Source: DASPKX01 sp035627835 (GTDB lineage Bacteria; Verrucomicrobiota; Verrucomicrobiia; Limisphaerales; SXQI01). From it: a stretch of 26,324 nt of DNA. The translations under genes and the position numbers were made by a program. Of this stretch, positions 15,294 through 21,373 are shown piece by piece. Below the pieces are notes generated by a model that did not search any database, was not told the origin of the DNA, and worked only from the letters and a program-made list of their open reading frames with translations. The stretch's first letter is position 1. Each line of letters starts with the position of its first letter. The stretch is taken from the NCBI GenBank assembly GCA_035627835.1, contig DASPKX010000021.1, positions 1 to 26,324 of the forward strand. Reading direction: 5' to 3'.

Positions 15294-15850
15294 TCGTTTG
15301 CGAGAGCTTCGCGGAAGGCCCGGAGCTTTAGGCTGAACTGGTGATCAGGGAGGGCAGGGGAGGCGCCATTTCCATCGACCTCATCCTGCAAATCGATCCA
15401 AGACTTGCAGCCGCCGTACTCCGGCCGCATGGGCAATGTCACTGGGCGGGGGAACCGAAAGACGCGCAGGGCGAGCGCGAAGATCTGCTTTTCCTTTCCC
15501 CAGTCAAAGCGGGCGCTGATCACCTCCTCACGCCAGATGTGCTGGCCAGCCAAACGCTTGAAATCGGCGGGGCGCCTTAGCTCATGCCATTCAATGAGGC
15601 GAGCGTAGCTCTGGATTTGGAAATGCCCGTTGTCCGGGGTGCCGGCAAGTTGGTCAAAGCGCGCCTGCCATTCAGGAATTACGCCGTCGCGCTGTTGATG
15701 GAACATTGTGGGGAAGAGGAGGAATTCTGGATGAGCGACTTTAAATCCGCCGCGGCCCTCGCTGATGCCGCCCTTGCGCAGGATGAGAATTTGTTGGCCG
15801 CAGTTGAGCGCCTCCACGACGATCCGCCACTCTTTGAAGGCTGCGCGCAT
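15290..15850 (-). CDS. DUF1802 family protein
   Basis: 186 residues from the ATG at 15850. It opens with 'AAFKEWRIVVEALNCGQQILILRKGGISE', read here in two parts, and has 'FLLFPTMFHQQRDGVIPEW', which are the characteristic segments of DUF1802 proteins. The C-terminal part contains 'HIWREEVISARFDWGKEKQIFALALRVFRF'. The function of this family is unknown. There is no signal peptide or membrane segment, so it is probably cytoplasmic. It lies 13 bp downstream of apaG and appears to be the last gene of the kaiC-kaiB-apaG unit. Its stop (15290-15292) overlaps the stop of the convergent zinc-ribbon gene, so no stand-alone terminator is present at the junction. Confidence 0.82.
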   Translation of the reverse strand: MRAAFKEWRIVVEALNCGQQILILRKGGISEGRGGFKVAHPEFLLFPTMFHQQRDGVIPEWQARFDQLAGTPDNGHFQIQSYARLIEWHELRRPADFKRLAGQHIWREEVISARFDWGKEKQIFALALRVFRFPRPVTLPMRPEYGGCKSWIDLQDEVDGNGASPALPDHQFSLKLRAFREALAND

Positions 15851-15863
15851 TGCAGGCCGGGCT

Positions 15864-16256
15864 TTACAATGTCTTGGGCGCGACTAAATCAAAGCGGGGA
15901 ATGCGCACCATAATTCGCGCGCCATTTTCATCGAGGCCGATGTAACTTCCTTCCGCCACTCCGCGGGGTGTTTCGAGAAGGTGAAAGCTGTTGTAGCTGA
16001 ACTTTTCGCCAGGGGTTAAGTGCGGGAACTGCCCCACAACTCCATCTCCTTCGACAACCGTCAGCTCACCCCCCTCGTTGGTCACCACCCACTTCCGACC
16101 CTTGATGGTCACAGTGGAGTTCGAGTCGTTGTGAATGGTGATGAAGTAAATGAAGCAATAGGGCCTGTCTGGCGGCGCGCTGGCAAAGGGGTTAAAGCGG
16201 ACTTTGTCCACGGTCACGTGCAACCCATCCAGTTCGGCAAAATCTCCCGCGCTCAC
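15864..16256 (-). CDS. apaG: ApaG (DUF525) domain protein
   Basis: 130 residues from a GTG start at 16256, with AAAGG about 8 nt upstream. The ApaG immunoglobulin-like beta-sandwich is recognised by 'YCFIYFITIHNDSNSTVTIKGRKWV' (about 33-57, quoted across strands), 'VVEGDGVVGQFPHLTPGEKFSYNS' and 'GSYIGLDENGARIMVRIPRFDL'. The 'GVVGQ.P.L.PG..F.Y.S' pattern is the family's hallmark. ApaG is linked to Co2+/Mg2+ resistance in enterobacteria, and the eukaryotic counterpart is a domain of some F-box proteins. Its biochemical role in bacteria is not settled. It lies 31 bp after kaiB and 13 bp before DUF1802, so it is probably part of the same transcript. Confidence 0.93.
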   Translation of the reverse strand: MSAGDFAELDGLHVTVDKVRFNPFASAPPDRPYCFIYFITIHNDSNSTVTIKGRKWVVTNEGGELTVVEGDGVVGQFPHLTPGEKFSYNSFHLLETPRGVAEGSYIGLDENGARIMVRIPRFDLVAPKTL

Positions 16257-16287
16257 GGTTGTGCCTTTATTTTAGCCTTGTTGAACA

Positions 16288-16593
16288 TTATCGCGCAGCG
16301 TCGTGAAGTTCCAGAGACGCAATCACCTTTTCCTGATCTGCGAGGTCGCCAATCAGCCGCCGGACGGGCCCCGGCTTCACTCGGACAAGTGTCGGAATGG
16401 CAATGATCTGGTCATCCGCGGCTTTTTCCGGGCAGCGATGCAAATCGATCACTTCGAGGTTGTAGCGTCCGTGCAGATAATCTTCGCAGATCGATTTGAG
16501 CGAAGCGTAGGCGGTGCGGCACTTTGGATGGTCAGCGAATATGTACAGCCGGAAATGGTAGGCAACCCCATCTCCTGGTGACTTCGCTTCCAT
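16288..16593 (-). CDS. kaiB: KaiB, circadian clock-type protein
   Basis: 101 residues from the ATG at 16593, 18 bp after the kaiC stop. The thioredoxin-like KaiB fold is clear: 'YHFRLYIFADHPKCRTAYASL' over about residues 12-32, 'YNLEVIDLHRCPEKAADDQI' (44-63), and 'IPTLVRVKPGPVRRLIGDLA' (66-85). The last segment matches the most conserved part of cyanobacterial KaiB, including the 'IGD' (81-83) region where the fold-switch residues lie. Length equals that of the classical protein without its acidic tail. KaiB binds the CI ring of phosphorylated KaiC after switching fold and, in cyanobacteria, sequesters KaiA. Gene order here is kaiC then kaiB, the reverse of the cyanobacterial kaiBC operon. 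Confidence 0.95.
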   Translation of the reverse strand: MEAKSPGDGVAYHFRLYIFADHPKCRTAYASLKSICEDYLHGRYNLEVIDLHRCPEKAADDQIIAIPTLVRVKPGPVRRLIGDLADQEKVIASLELHDAAR

Positions 16594-16611
16594 GGCATTT
16601 AGGCCGCAGCT

Positions 16612-18126
16612 TTAATTCTCGTCGCTAAACAACCCGCCGAGAGCGTCCAGTTCATTTACGGACGTGTGGCGTGGCGACCCTGATAGAATGCCGGTGACCT
16701 GGCGGAAAGGCTTTCCAATATGCATGCCTTTGAGATCGATGGTGAACTCGCGAATATCCTTGTCGTGCATGGAACCGCGCATCTTCAAAACCGTCAGGCC
16801 GCGCCGCATCTCTCCGTACATCTCGACGTAACGAAGCAGAATAATCGAATCGGTGATGGTGGAGATATGCGCCTCGGTGACGGAAGTGCCGCCGAGCAAA
16901 CTGGGGGTGGTCGAAGTAAACAAGCCCGCGATTTCCTGGTGCTTGATATGCGAGGTTAAGCCCAGCACGAATTCGCGGAAGCTGCGCGTTGTGGAAATGC
17001 GCTCCAGGGCGGACAAGCTATCGACAGCAACGCGCATGGGCTTGAATTCCTCAATCGCCTGCTTCATGACGATCAAATGATCTTCCAAACCCATGACTTC
17101 AGGATATTGGGGGATAATTTTGATTTTGCCTTCCGACTCCATCTTCTCCAGCTCAAAGCCCCAGCCATGCGCGTTGCGATAGAACTGCTCGCGGCTCTCC
17201 TCGAAAGCGAACAGCAAGGCGCGTTGATTGCTGGCGGCGCTGGCGGCAAGAAATTGCGAGGCCATGAGGGTTTTGCCTGTGCCCGTCGCGCCAGAGATAA
17301 GGATGATTGAGTCCCGGAAGAACCCCCCGTCGCACATTTTGTCCAAATCCTCATTGCCCGAGGTGATGCGCACATTGGATGAGTGCTGCTTTAACTCCAT
17401 CGCGGAGAGGGGCAGCGCCACAATCCCGCCATCGCTCGTCACCGTGAACGGGAACTCGCCCTTGGCGTGATTGGTGCCGCGGTATTTGAGGATTTCTATG
17501 GTGCGGCGACGCTTTTCGCCTTCGAGCACGTTGCGGAGAATAATAACATTGTCGGCCACGAACTCCTCCACCCCGTATCGCGCGATGGCTCCATATTCAT
17601 CCGTCCGTTCGGCCGTCATGATGGTGGTGACGCCCAGCCGCTTGACCGCGCCCGAAACGGCAAACAAACCGCGGCGCACCGATTGCTCATCGCTTAATTG
17701 CCCGAAAATAGCGCCGAGTGAATCCATGGAGACTCGCTTCGCGCCCACTTTGTTGATGGCGTATTCAATACGGGCCATGAGGGCGGTCAGGTCAAACTCC
17801 CCAACGACCACGTTTTCCTCGCCGGGGCGTGGCGAAGCATCGACGAACGCCCACTTGTTCTCAGCCTCCCATTTAGCGATGTCCCATCCGAAGTTCAGAA
17901 AATTGCGGCGGATGTCTTCGGCCGATTCCTCAAAAGTGACGAAAACCCCGTTTTCGTTGCTCTGCTTGATGCCCTCGACCAAAAACTGCGCGGCGAACAC
18001 CGTCTTCGCGCTGCCTGCAGTTCCACACACCAACGTGGTTCGCCCAAGGGGCACACCACCGTCCGAGATGTGGTCAAACCCTGATATTTTTGTTGCGAGT
18101 TTCTCGACTCCGCCAGTCACGCTCAT
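16612..18126 (-). CDS. kaiC: KaiC, double-domain circadian clock ATPase/autokinase
   Basis: 504 residues from the ATG at 18126. Two RecA-like domains: CI (about 1-245) with Walker A 'GTAGSAKT' (35-42) and Glu66-Glu67, and CII (about 250-504) with Walker A 'GATGTGKT' (279-286) and Glu309-Glu310. The autophosphorylation pair is intact as Ser422-Thr423 in 'EAHISTITDSIILL', with Thr417 at the position of the third site (S. elongatus Ser431, Thr432 and Thr426). The CII end contains 'MRGSMHDKDIREF' and 'GILSGSP' (479-485), the A-loop region, followed by a short acidic tail. This is expected to form a hexamer with slow CI ATPase and CII kinase/phosphatase activity. A weak promoter candidate lies upstream. 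kaiB follows after 18 bp, and a REC-PAS-KaiA-like gene precedes it by 137 bp. Confidence 0.97.
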   Translation of the reverse strand: MSVTGGVEKLATKISGFDHISDGGVPLGRTTLVCGTAGSAKTVFAAQFLVEGIKQSNENGVFVTFEESAEDIRRNFLNFGWDIAKWEAENKWAFVDASPRPGEENVVVGEFDLTALMARIEYAINKVGAKRVSMDSLGAIFGQLSDEQSVRRGLFAVSGAVKRLGVTTIMTAERTDEYGAIARYGVEEFVADNVIILRNVLEGEKRRRTIEILKYRGTNHAKGEFPFTVTSDGGIVALPLSAMELKQHSSNVRITSGNEDLDKMCDGGFFRDSIILISGATGTGKTLMASQFLAASAASNQRALLFAFEESREQFYRNAHGWGFELEKMESEGKIKIIPQYPEVMGLEDHLIVMKQAIEEFKPMRVAVDSLSALERISTTRSFREFVLGLTSHIKHQEIAGLFTSTTPSLLGGTSVTEAHISTITDSIILLRYVEMYGEMRRGLTVLKMRGSMHDKDIREFTIDLKGMHIGKPFRQVTGILSGSPRHTSVNELDALGGLFSDEN

Positions 18127-18203
18127 AGGAACAATTTCAGAAGAATCTTAAGCCCAGATGGCAGGCGCCTTGCGCAGGCCGGTCCTGAAAAGTGGGCGGT
18201 GGA

Positions 18204-18231
18204 AGTATTTTGACTATTGCTGCGGTGGCAA
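18204..18231 (-). promoter_or_regulatory. Candidate promoter for kaiC-kaiB-apaG-DUF1802
   Basis: On the minus strand, TTGCCA (18231-18226), a 16-bp spacer and AATACT (18209-18204), in the 137-bp gap after the REC-PAS gene and about 78 bp before the kaiC start codon. The -35 box matches consensus in five of six positions and the -10 box in four. It would let kaiC be expressed apart from the upstream regulator gene. Confidence 0.3.
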
Positions 18232-18263
18232 GGATTTTCCCCTCCACAAAACTTGATGACGCG

Positions 18264-19487
18264 CTACTCCGCGGAGGCGGGTGTTCTACCGCCCTGCAGC
18301 CGATAACCGGCAACGACCAGCCCCAGCAACTCGATCAAAAGCATTCGGCCTGCCTCGACATAACCGCGCGCTTTGGGTGAGATGGTCTCAGCCGTTTTGT
18401 TTTTTAGCGCGGTGTAATGAACTTGAACGATATCGCGCGGACCGGCCCGAAACCGAACGAGTTCATCGGCGATGCCCCGGAGCTTAGGGCTGGCCTTGTT
18501 CTCCACTTTAAAGATTCGAGCTTCGAGCGCGGCATCGAGCAACCCCTCGTATTCCGCCGCAAGAGCAGCAATCACCTCCGGGTGGGTCTCCAGCAAAGGC
18601 ATCGCTCCAGCATGTCGGGCGGTGACTGGTGTCTGACGGTTTCTGGAAAGGCCCTCCAGTGAACGCATCTCGCCATCGAATTGCTCGCGCTGCTCTTTTC
18701 GCTCCTGCTCCAACTCATGCCGCGCCGTCAGATCTGTCACCACCAGCACGCACGCAGGGGATCCATCCCACTCCACGGCGTGGGTGGAAATCTCAACGCC
18801 AACCTTCGCGCCGGTTGTCAGTTGGTGGGTTCGTTCCTCAGAGTGAACGCCGCATTTTGGTAGAGGGCCTTCTTGAATGTGTTGCAGATTTCTCCCCTCC
18901 AAAGCCCCTGCGGGCTGCTGGTACAAGGCCGCAGCCGCCGCGTTAGCCTTGAGTATCCGGCCGGTGTCCTGATCGAAAACCAGAATGGCCTGGGGGTTGT
19001 TTTCAAATAAGGCGCGGTAGCGGGCCTCACTCTGCTGCAGGGCGTCGAGGGTTTTTTTGTGGCGCAGGAAGGCATCCACGCGGGCGAGCAATTCATCATT
19101 TGCTATGGGATGAGCGAGGTATCCATCCGCGCCGTCTCGGAGGGCCGCGGCCATGGCGCTGGGCTCCCGGTGCAAAGCGGAAAGATGCACCACGAACACC
19201 GGAGCGAACTTAGGGGTGCTTTTAATCTGCCGCAACACTTCGGTCCCCGGCATTCCAGGGAGCCGCACATCCAGAAGGATTAGATCGACCGCATGCTGAT
19301 TCAAGAGCTGCAGGCACTCCTCCCCGGACGCTGCTTCGAGCGCCTCGTGCCCAGCCGTTCGCAACAAACGAGAGATGCTATAACGCATCGCCTCATTGTC
19401 ATCGACCACCAGGATTGTGTTGTGGCTCTTCAAATTCCTTCCGAGGCTTCCTCGGCCCGCTTGCCTCGGCTCCGCAATCTCCGCCAT
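18264..19487 (-). CDS. Response regulator: REC - PAS - C-terminal KaiA/RsbU-like helical domain (candidate KaiA-like partner of KaiBC)
   Basis: 407 residues from the ATG at 19487; a GTG at 19502 would add five. Residues about 23-143 are a receiver domain: 'ILVVDDNE' (Asp29, Asp30), phosphoacceptor Asp73 in 'LILLDVRLPGMPG', and Ser104 in 'HLSAL'. The invariant switch Lys is replaced by His126 in 'YLAHPI'. Residues about 151-257 are a PAS domain ('YRALFENNPQAILVFDQDTG', 'ITDL'-type end 'VVTDLTARHELEQE'), followed by a charged coiled-coil linker. The last about 95 residues (302-397) are helical, with 'DIVQVHYTALKN' and 'GRMLLIELLGLVVAGYR', which resemble the KaiA C-terminal / RsbU N-terminal superfamily. 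No histidine kinase, DNA-binding or PP2C domain follows. It lies directly upstream of kaiC on the same strand, so a role as a KaiC modulator is inferred. Confidence 0.85.
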   Translation of the reverse strand: MAEIAEPRQAGRGSLGRNLKSHNTILVVDDNEAMRYSISRLLRTAGHEALEAASGEECLQLLNQHAVDLILLDVRLPGMPGTEVLRQIKSTPKFAPVFVVHLSALHREPSAMAAALRDGADGYLAHPIANDELLARVDAFLRHKKTLDALQQSEARYRALFENNPQAILVFDQDTGRILKANAAAAALYQQPAGALEGRNLQHIQEGPLPKCGVHSEERTHQLTTGAKVGVEISTHAVEWDGSPACVLVVTDLTARHELEQERKEQREQFDGEMRSLEGLSRNRQTPVTARHAGAMPLLETHPEVIAALAAEYEGLLDAALEARIFKVENKASPKLRGIADELVRFRAGPRDIVQVHYTALKNKTAETISPKARGYVEAGRMLLIELLGLVVAGYRLQGGRTPASAE

Positions 19488-19539
19488 TCCCCTCAGGCGC
19501 ACAATACAATTCCCGGGCGCATGCAGCTCTTTTGATGAC

Positions 19540-19567
19540 TTGAATTGGGCGGCCTTTTCATTATGGT
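19540..19567 (+). promoter_or_regulatory. Candidate promoter for the rhodanese gene
   Basis: TTGAAT (19540-19545), a 16-bp spacer and TATGGT (19562-19567), about 85 bp before the start codon. Each box matches consensus in four of six positions. It sits in the region between this gene and the divergent REC-PAS gene. Confidence 0.25.
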
Positions 19568-19652
19568 TCCTGAAACGCCTCGGGTTGGTTCAAGGGGCGC
19601 TCTCGCCCTCCTCCGGGCGCAAGGAACGAACCACACACTAAAAAGGATGCGT

Positions 19653-20036
19653 ATGTTTAAAAAGTTAACTGCTCTGCTCGCCACGGCTCTTCTGGCTGTT
19701 GCGACATTCGCCGGTGAGTTTCCTGACGTTAGCGTCAAGGAAGTCAAAGCCCTCACTGAATCGAAGAAGGCCGTGATCATCGACGTCAATGGAACCGAGT
19801 CCTACCAAAAGGGCCGCATTCCAGGGGCGCTGAATTACGAAGCTATCCAGGACAACCTGGCCGCCAAGCTCCCTGCGGACAAGGACACTGTCATCGTCGC
19901 TTATTGCGGCGGGCCAAAGTGCATGGCTTACCAAAAGGCAGCCAAGGCCGCGAACAAGCTCGGCTACAAGAATGTTAAGCACATGTCTGCTGGCATCTCG
20001 GGCTGGAAAGAAGCTGGCCAGCCGCTGGAGAAGTAA
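19653..20036 (+). CDS. Exported rhodanese-like sulfurtransferase
   Basis: 127 residues from the ATG at 19653. This start is chosen because AAAAGG (19641-19646) lies 6 nt upstream and the signal peptide begins here; another ATG at 19647 abuts that site with no spacing, and the frame is open further upstream. The signal 'MFKKLTALLATALLAVATFA' is followed by a single rhodanese domain: 'ALTESKKAVIIDVNGTES' (33-50), 'GRIPGALNY' (54-62) and the active loop 'AYCGGPKCMAY' (83-93), with Cys85 as the persulfide-forming residue and Cys90 as a second Cys in the loop. Members transfer sulfane sulfur to cyanide or thiols; a periplasmic role in sulfur handling or redox is inferred. It is monocistronic, ended by the strong terminator at 20056-20085. 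Confidence 0.93.
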   Translation: MFKKLTALLATALLAVATFAGEFPDVSVKEVKALTESKKAVIIDVNGTESYQKGRIPGALNYEAIQDNLAAKLPADKDTVIVAYCGGPKCMAYQKAAKAANKLGYKNVKHMSAGISGWKEAGQPLEK

Positions 20037-20055
20037 TCGCTGAAGTTCTTTACGC

Positions 20056-20085
20056 GGGCGGCACGAAGAGTGCCGCCCTTTTTTT
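20056..20085 (+). terminator. Rho-independent terminator of the rhodanese gene
   Basis: A perfect 9-bp GC-rich stem, GGGCGGCAC (20056-20064) with GTGCCGCCC (20070-20078), a GAAGA loop, and seven T residues (20079-20085). It begins 19 bp after the stop codon. There is no T-run on the other strand, so it acts in one direction. Confidence 0.95.
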
Positions 20086-20125
20086 GTGCTCACGGGAAGC
20101 CCCTCTCCCGTGCGCGGCTTTAAAT

Positions 20126-21370
20126 TCACCACTCTGGTGGCAATTCCTTCACTGTGGCCTTAACAATCCGGTAGATCTCTCGCTTCTCGGCTTGGCCCAA
20201 ATACGCGAACTCCCTGGCATCGCCGACCAGCGCTCCCCGAAGCCGGGCAAACACGCGCCCCTTAACAGTGGGGGGAAGCCCTTGAAAGGCTGCGCTGTAG
20301 ATCATGTAACTGCATCGGAGCTTGAACAGGCGGGTCTCCAGGTCCAACTCCCGAAGCGCGTCACCGTTCTTGCCTGTCGCCTGAAAGGCTTTTGCGTAGG
20401 CGGGATCGGCCTTGATCCCGCCCGAGGGCAGGGGAACTTCATCAGCAAACAACAAGTATTTCGTGAACTCCGCCGCTGTTGCGTCCAACTCAGCCTCCTG
20501 CTCCACGCTTAACTTGCCCCCGCTCAAAAACGCCGCCGTTCTTGCGCGGTATGTCGCCTCCACAGCGCGATTCACAAAGCCAACCTGATGCTCGTGCACT
20601 AGATGCGCGAGAATGTCACTTGTCGGCACAAGATATTTCGCGAGATCAAAATTCGCTCCGGCGGGGTTCGCCACGCGTTGAATTTCGCCGCCGACAAATT
20701 TGCCTATGGCATTGCCCCAATGGTTGGTAAGCCGATCGCCAGTGACATGCCAACCACCGAAGCGTTCGCTCAGTGGAATGTCATGCCCACTCTTGCCCAC
20801 GCGAAAGGCGTCGAGGCTGCCGCCGGAGACGCCGGGTATCACAGACTTCACCACCAATCCAGGCACATGCCCGCTGTCCTCACCCGCATGGCAGTTCATG
20901 CAGCGATCGGAGCGCTCAAAGTGGAGGGGGCCACCATTTTGAGGGATGTCGAAGATGTAAAAGATGGCGCCCAGGTCCGGGTCGATGCCGATCACCTCGA
21001 CGCGCCCGCCGGGGATGTACCCGATGTAGATATCCTCGTTGAAATAAAGGGCGCGTGGGTTGGTCGGTGAGATGAAGCGGAGTTGCAGACTGGTCGTGGA
21101 GAAGACCAGCAGTTGGGACGACTCAGGAATATCCAATATCCTTAGGAGGCTCCGCAGAAACGCCTTCTCACTGGAGCGATCCAGGCGCGGATCGGACTCC
21201 AACGTCGGAAGGGCGCTTGTGAACTTATCCTTTGGCTCGCGCGTTTTATAGGAATGCGGCGCGGCGAGAAAGTCCCGGTAGGTCACAAGCGGCTGCTCGG
21301 ATGCAGCAGTTGTGACTGCGCAAAATGCTCCGAGACAAAGAGCAAGCGTGACTTTATAGGGGCTGAACAC
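20126..21370 (-). CDS. Exported protein with a single CxxCH heme-binding motif, family unknown
   Basis: 414 residues from a GTG start at 21370, three bases after the upstream stop. The N-terminus 'MFSPYKVTLALCLGAFCAVTTAA' is a Sec signal. One cytochrome c-type motif, 'RCMNCHAGEDSGHVPG' (CxxCH at 157-161), lies in the middle of the chain, preceded by a beta-rich part ('DIYIGYIPGGRVEVIGIDPDLGAIFYIF' over about 113-140). The C-terminal half is mostly helical and contains 'VPTSDILAHLVHEHQVGFVN'. It is much larger than a simple class I cytochrome, and I do not recognise a named family. Conserved hypothetical proteins of this kind occur in Acidobacteria and PVC genomes as far as I recall. A covalent heme and a periplasmic redox or sensing role are plausible. 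It is coupled to the serine hydrolase gene upstream. Confidence 0.82.
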   Translation of the reverse strand: MFSPYKVTLALCLGAFCAVTTAASEQPLVTYRDFLAAPHSYKTREPKDKFTSALPTLESDPRLDRSSEKAFLRSLLRILDIPESSQLLVFSTTSLQLRFISPTNPRALYFNEDIYIGYIPGGRVEVIGIDPDLGAIFYIFDIPQNGGPLHFERSDRCMNCHAGEDSGHVPGLVVKSVIPGVSGGSLDAFRVGKSGHDIPLSERFGGWHVTGDRLTNHWGNAIGKFVGGEIQRVANPAGANFDLAKYLVPTSDILAHLVHEHQVGFVNRAVEATYRARTAAFLSGGKLSVEQEAELDATAAEFTKYLLFADEVPLPSGGIKADPAYAKAFQATGKNGDALRELDLETRLFKLRCSYMIYSAAFQGLPPTVKGRVFARLRGALVGDAREFAYLGQAEKREIYRIVKATVKELPPEW

Positions 21371-21373
21371 CGG

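Noticed and set aside
16612..18126. RadA or single-domain KaiC-like (GvpD/HtpD-type) ATPase
   Set aside because: Two complete RecA domains, the Ser-Thr phosphosite segment and the adjacent true kaiB identify it as KaiC.
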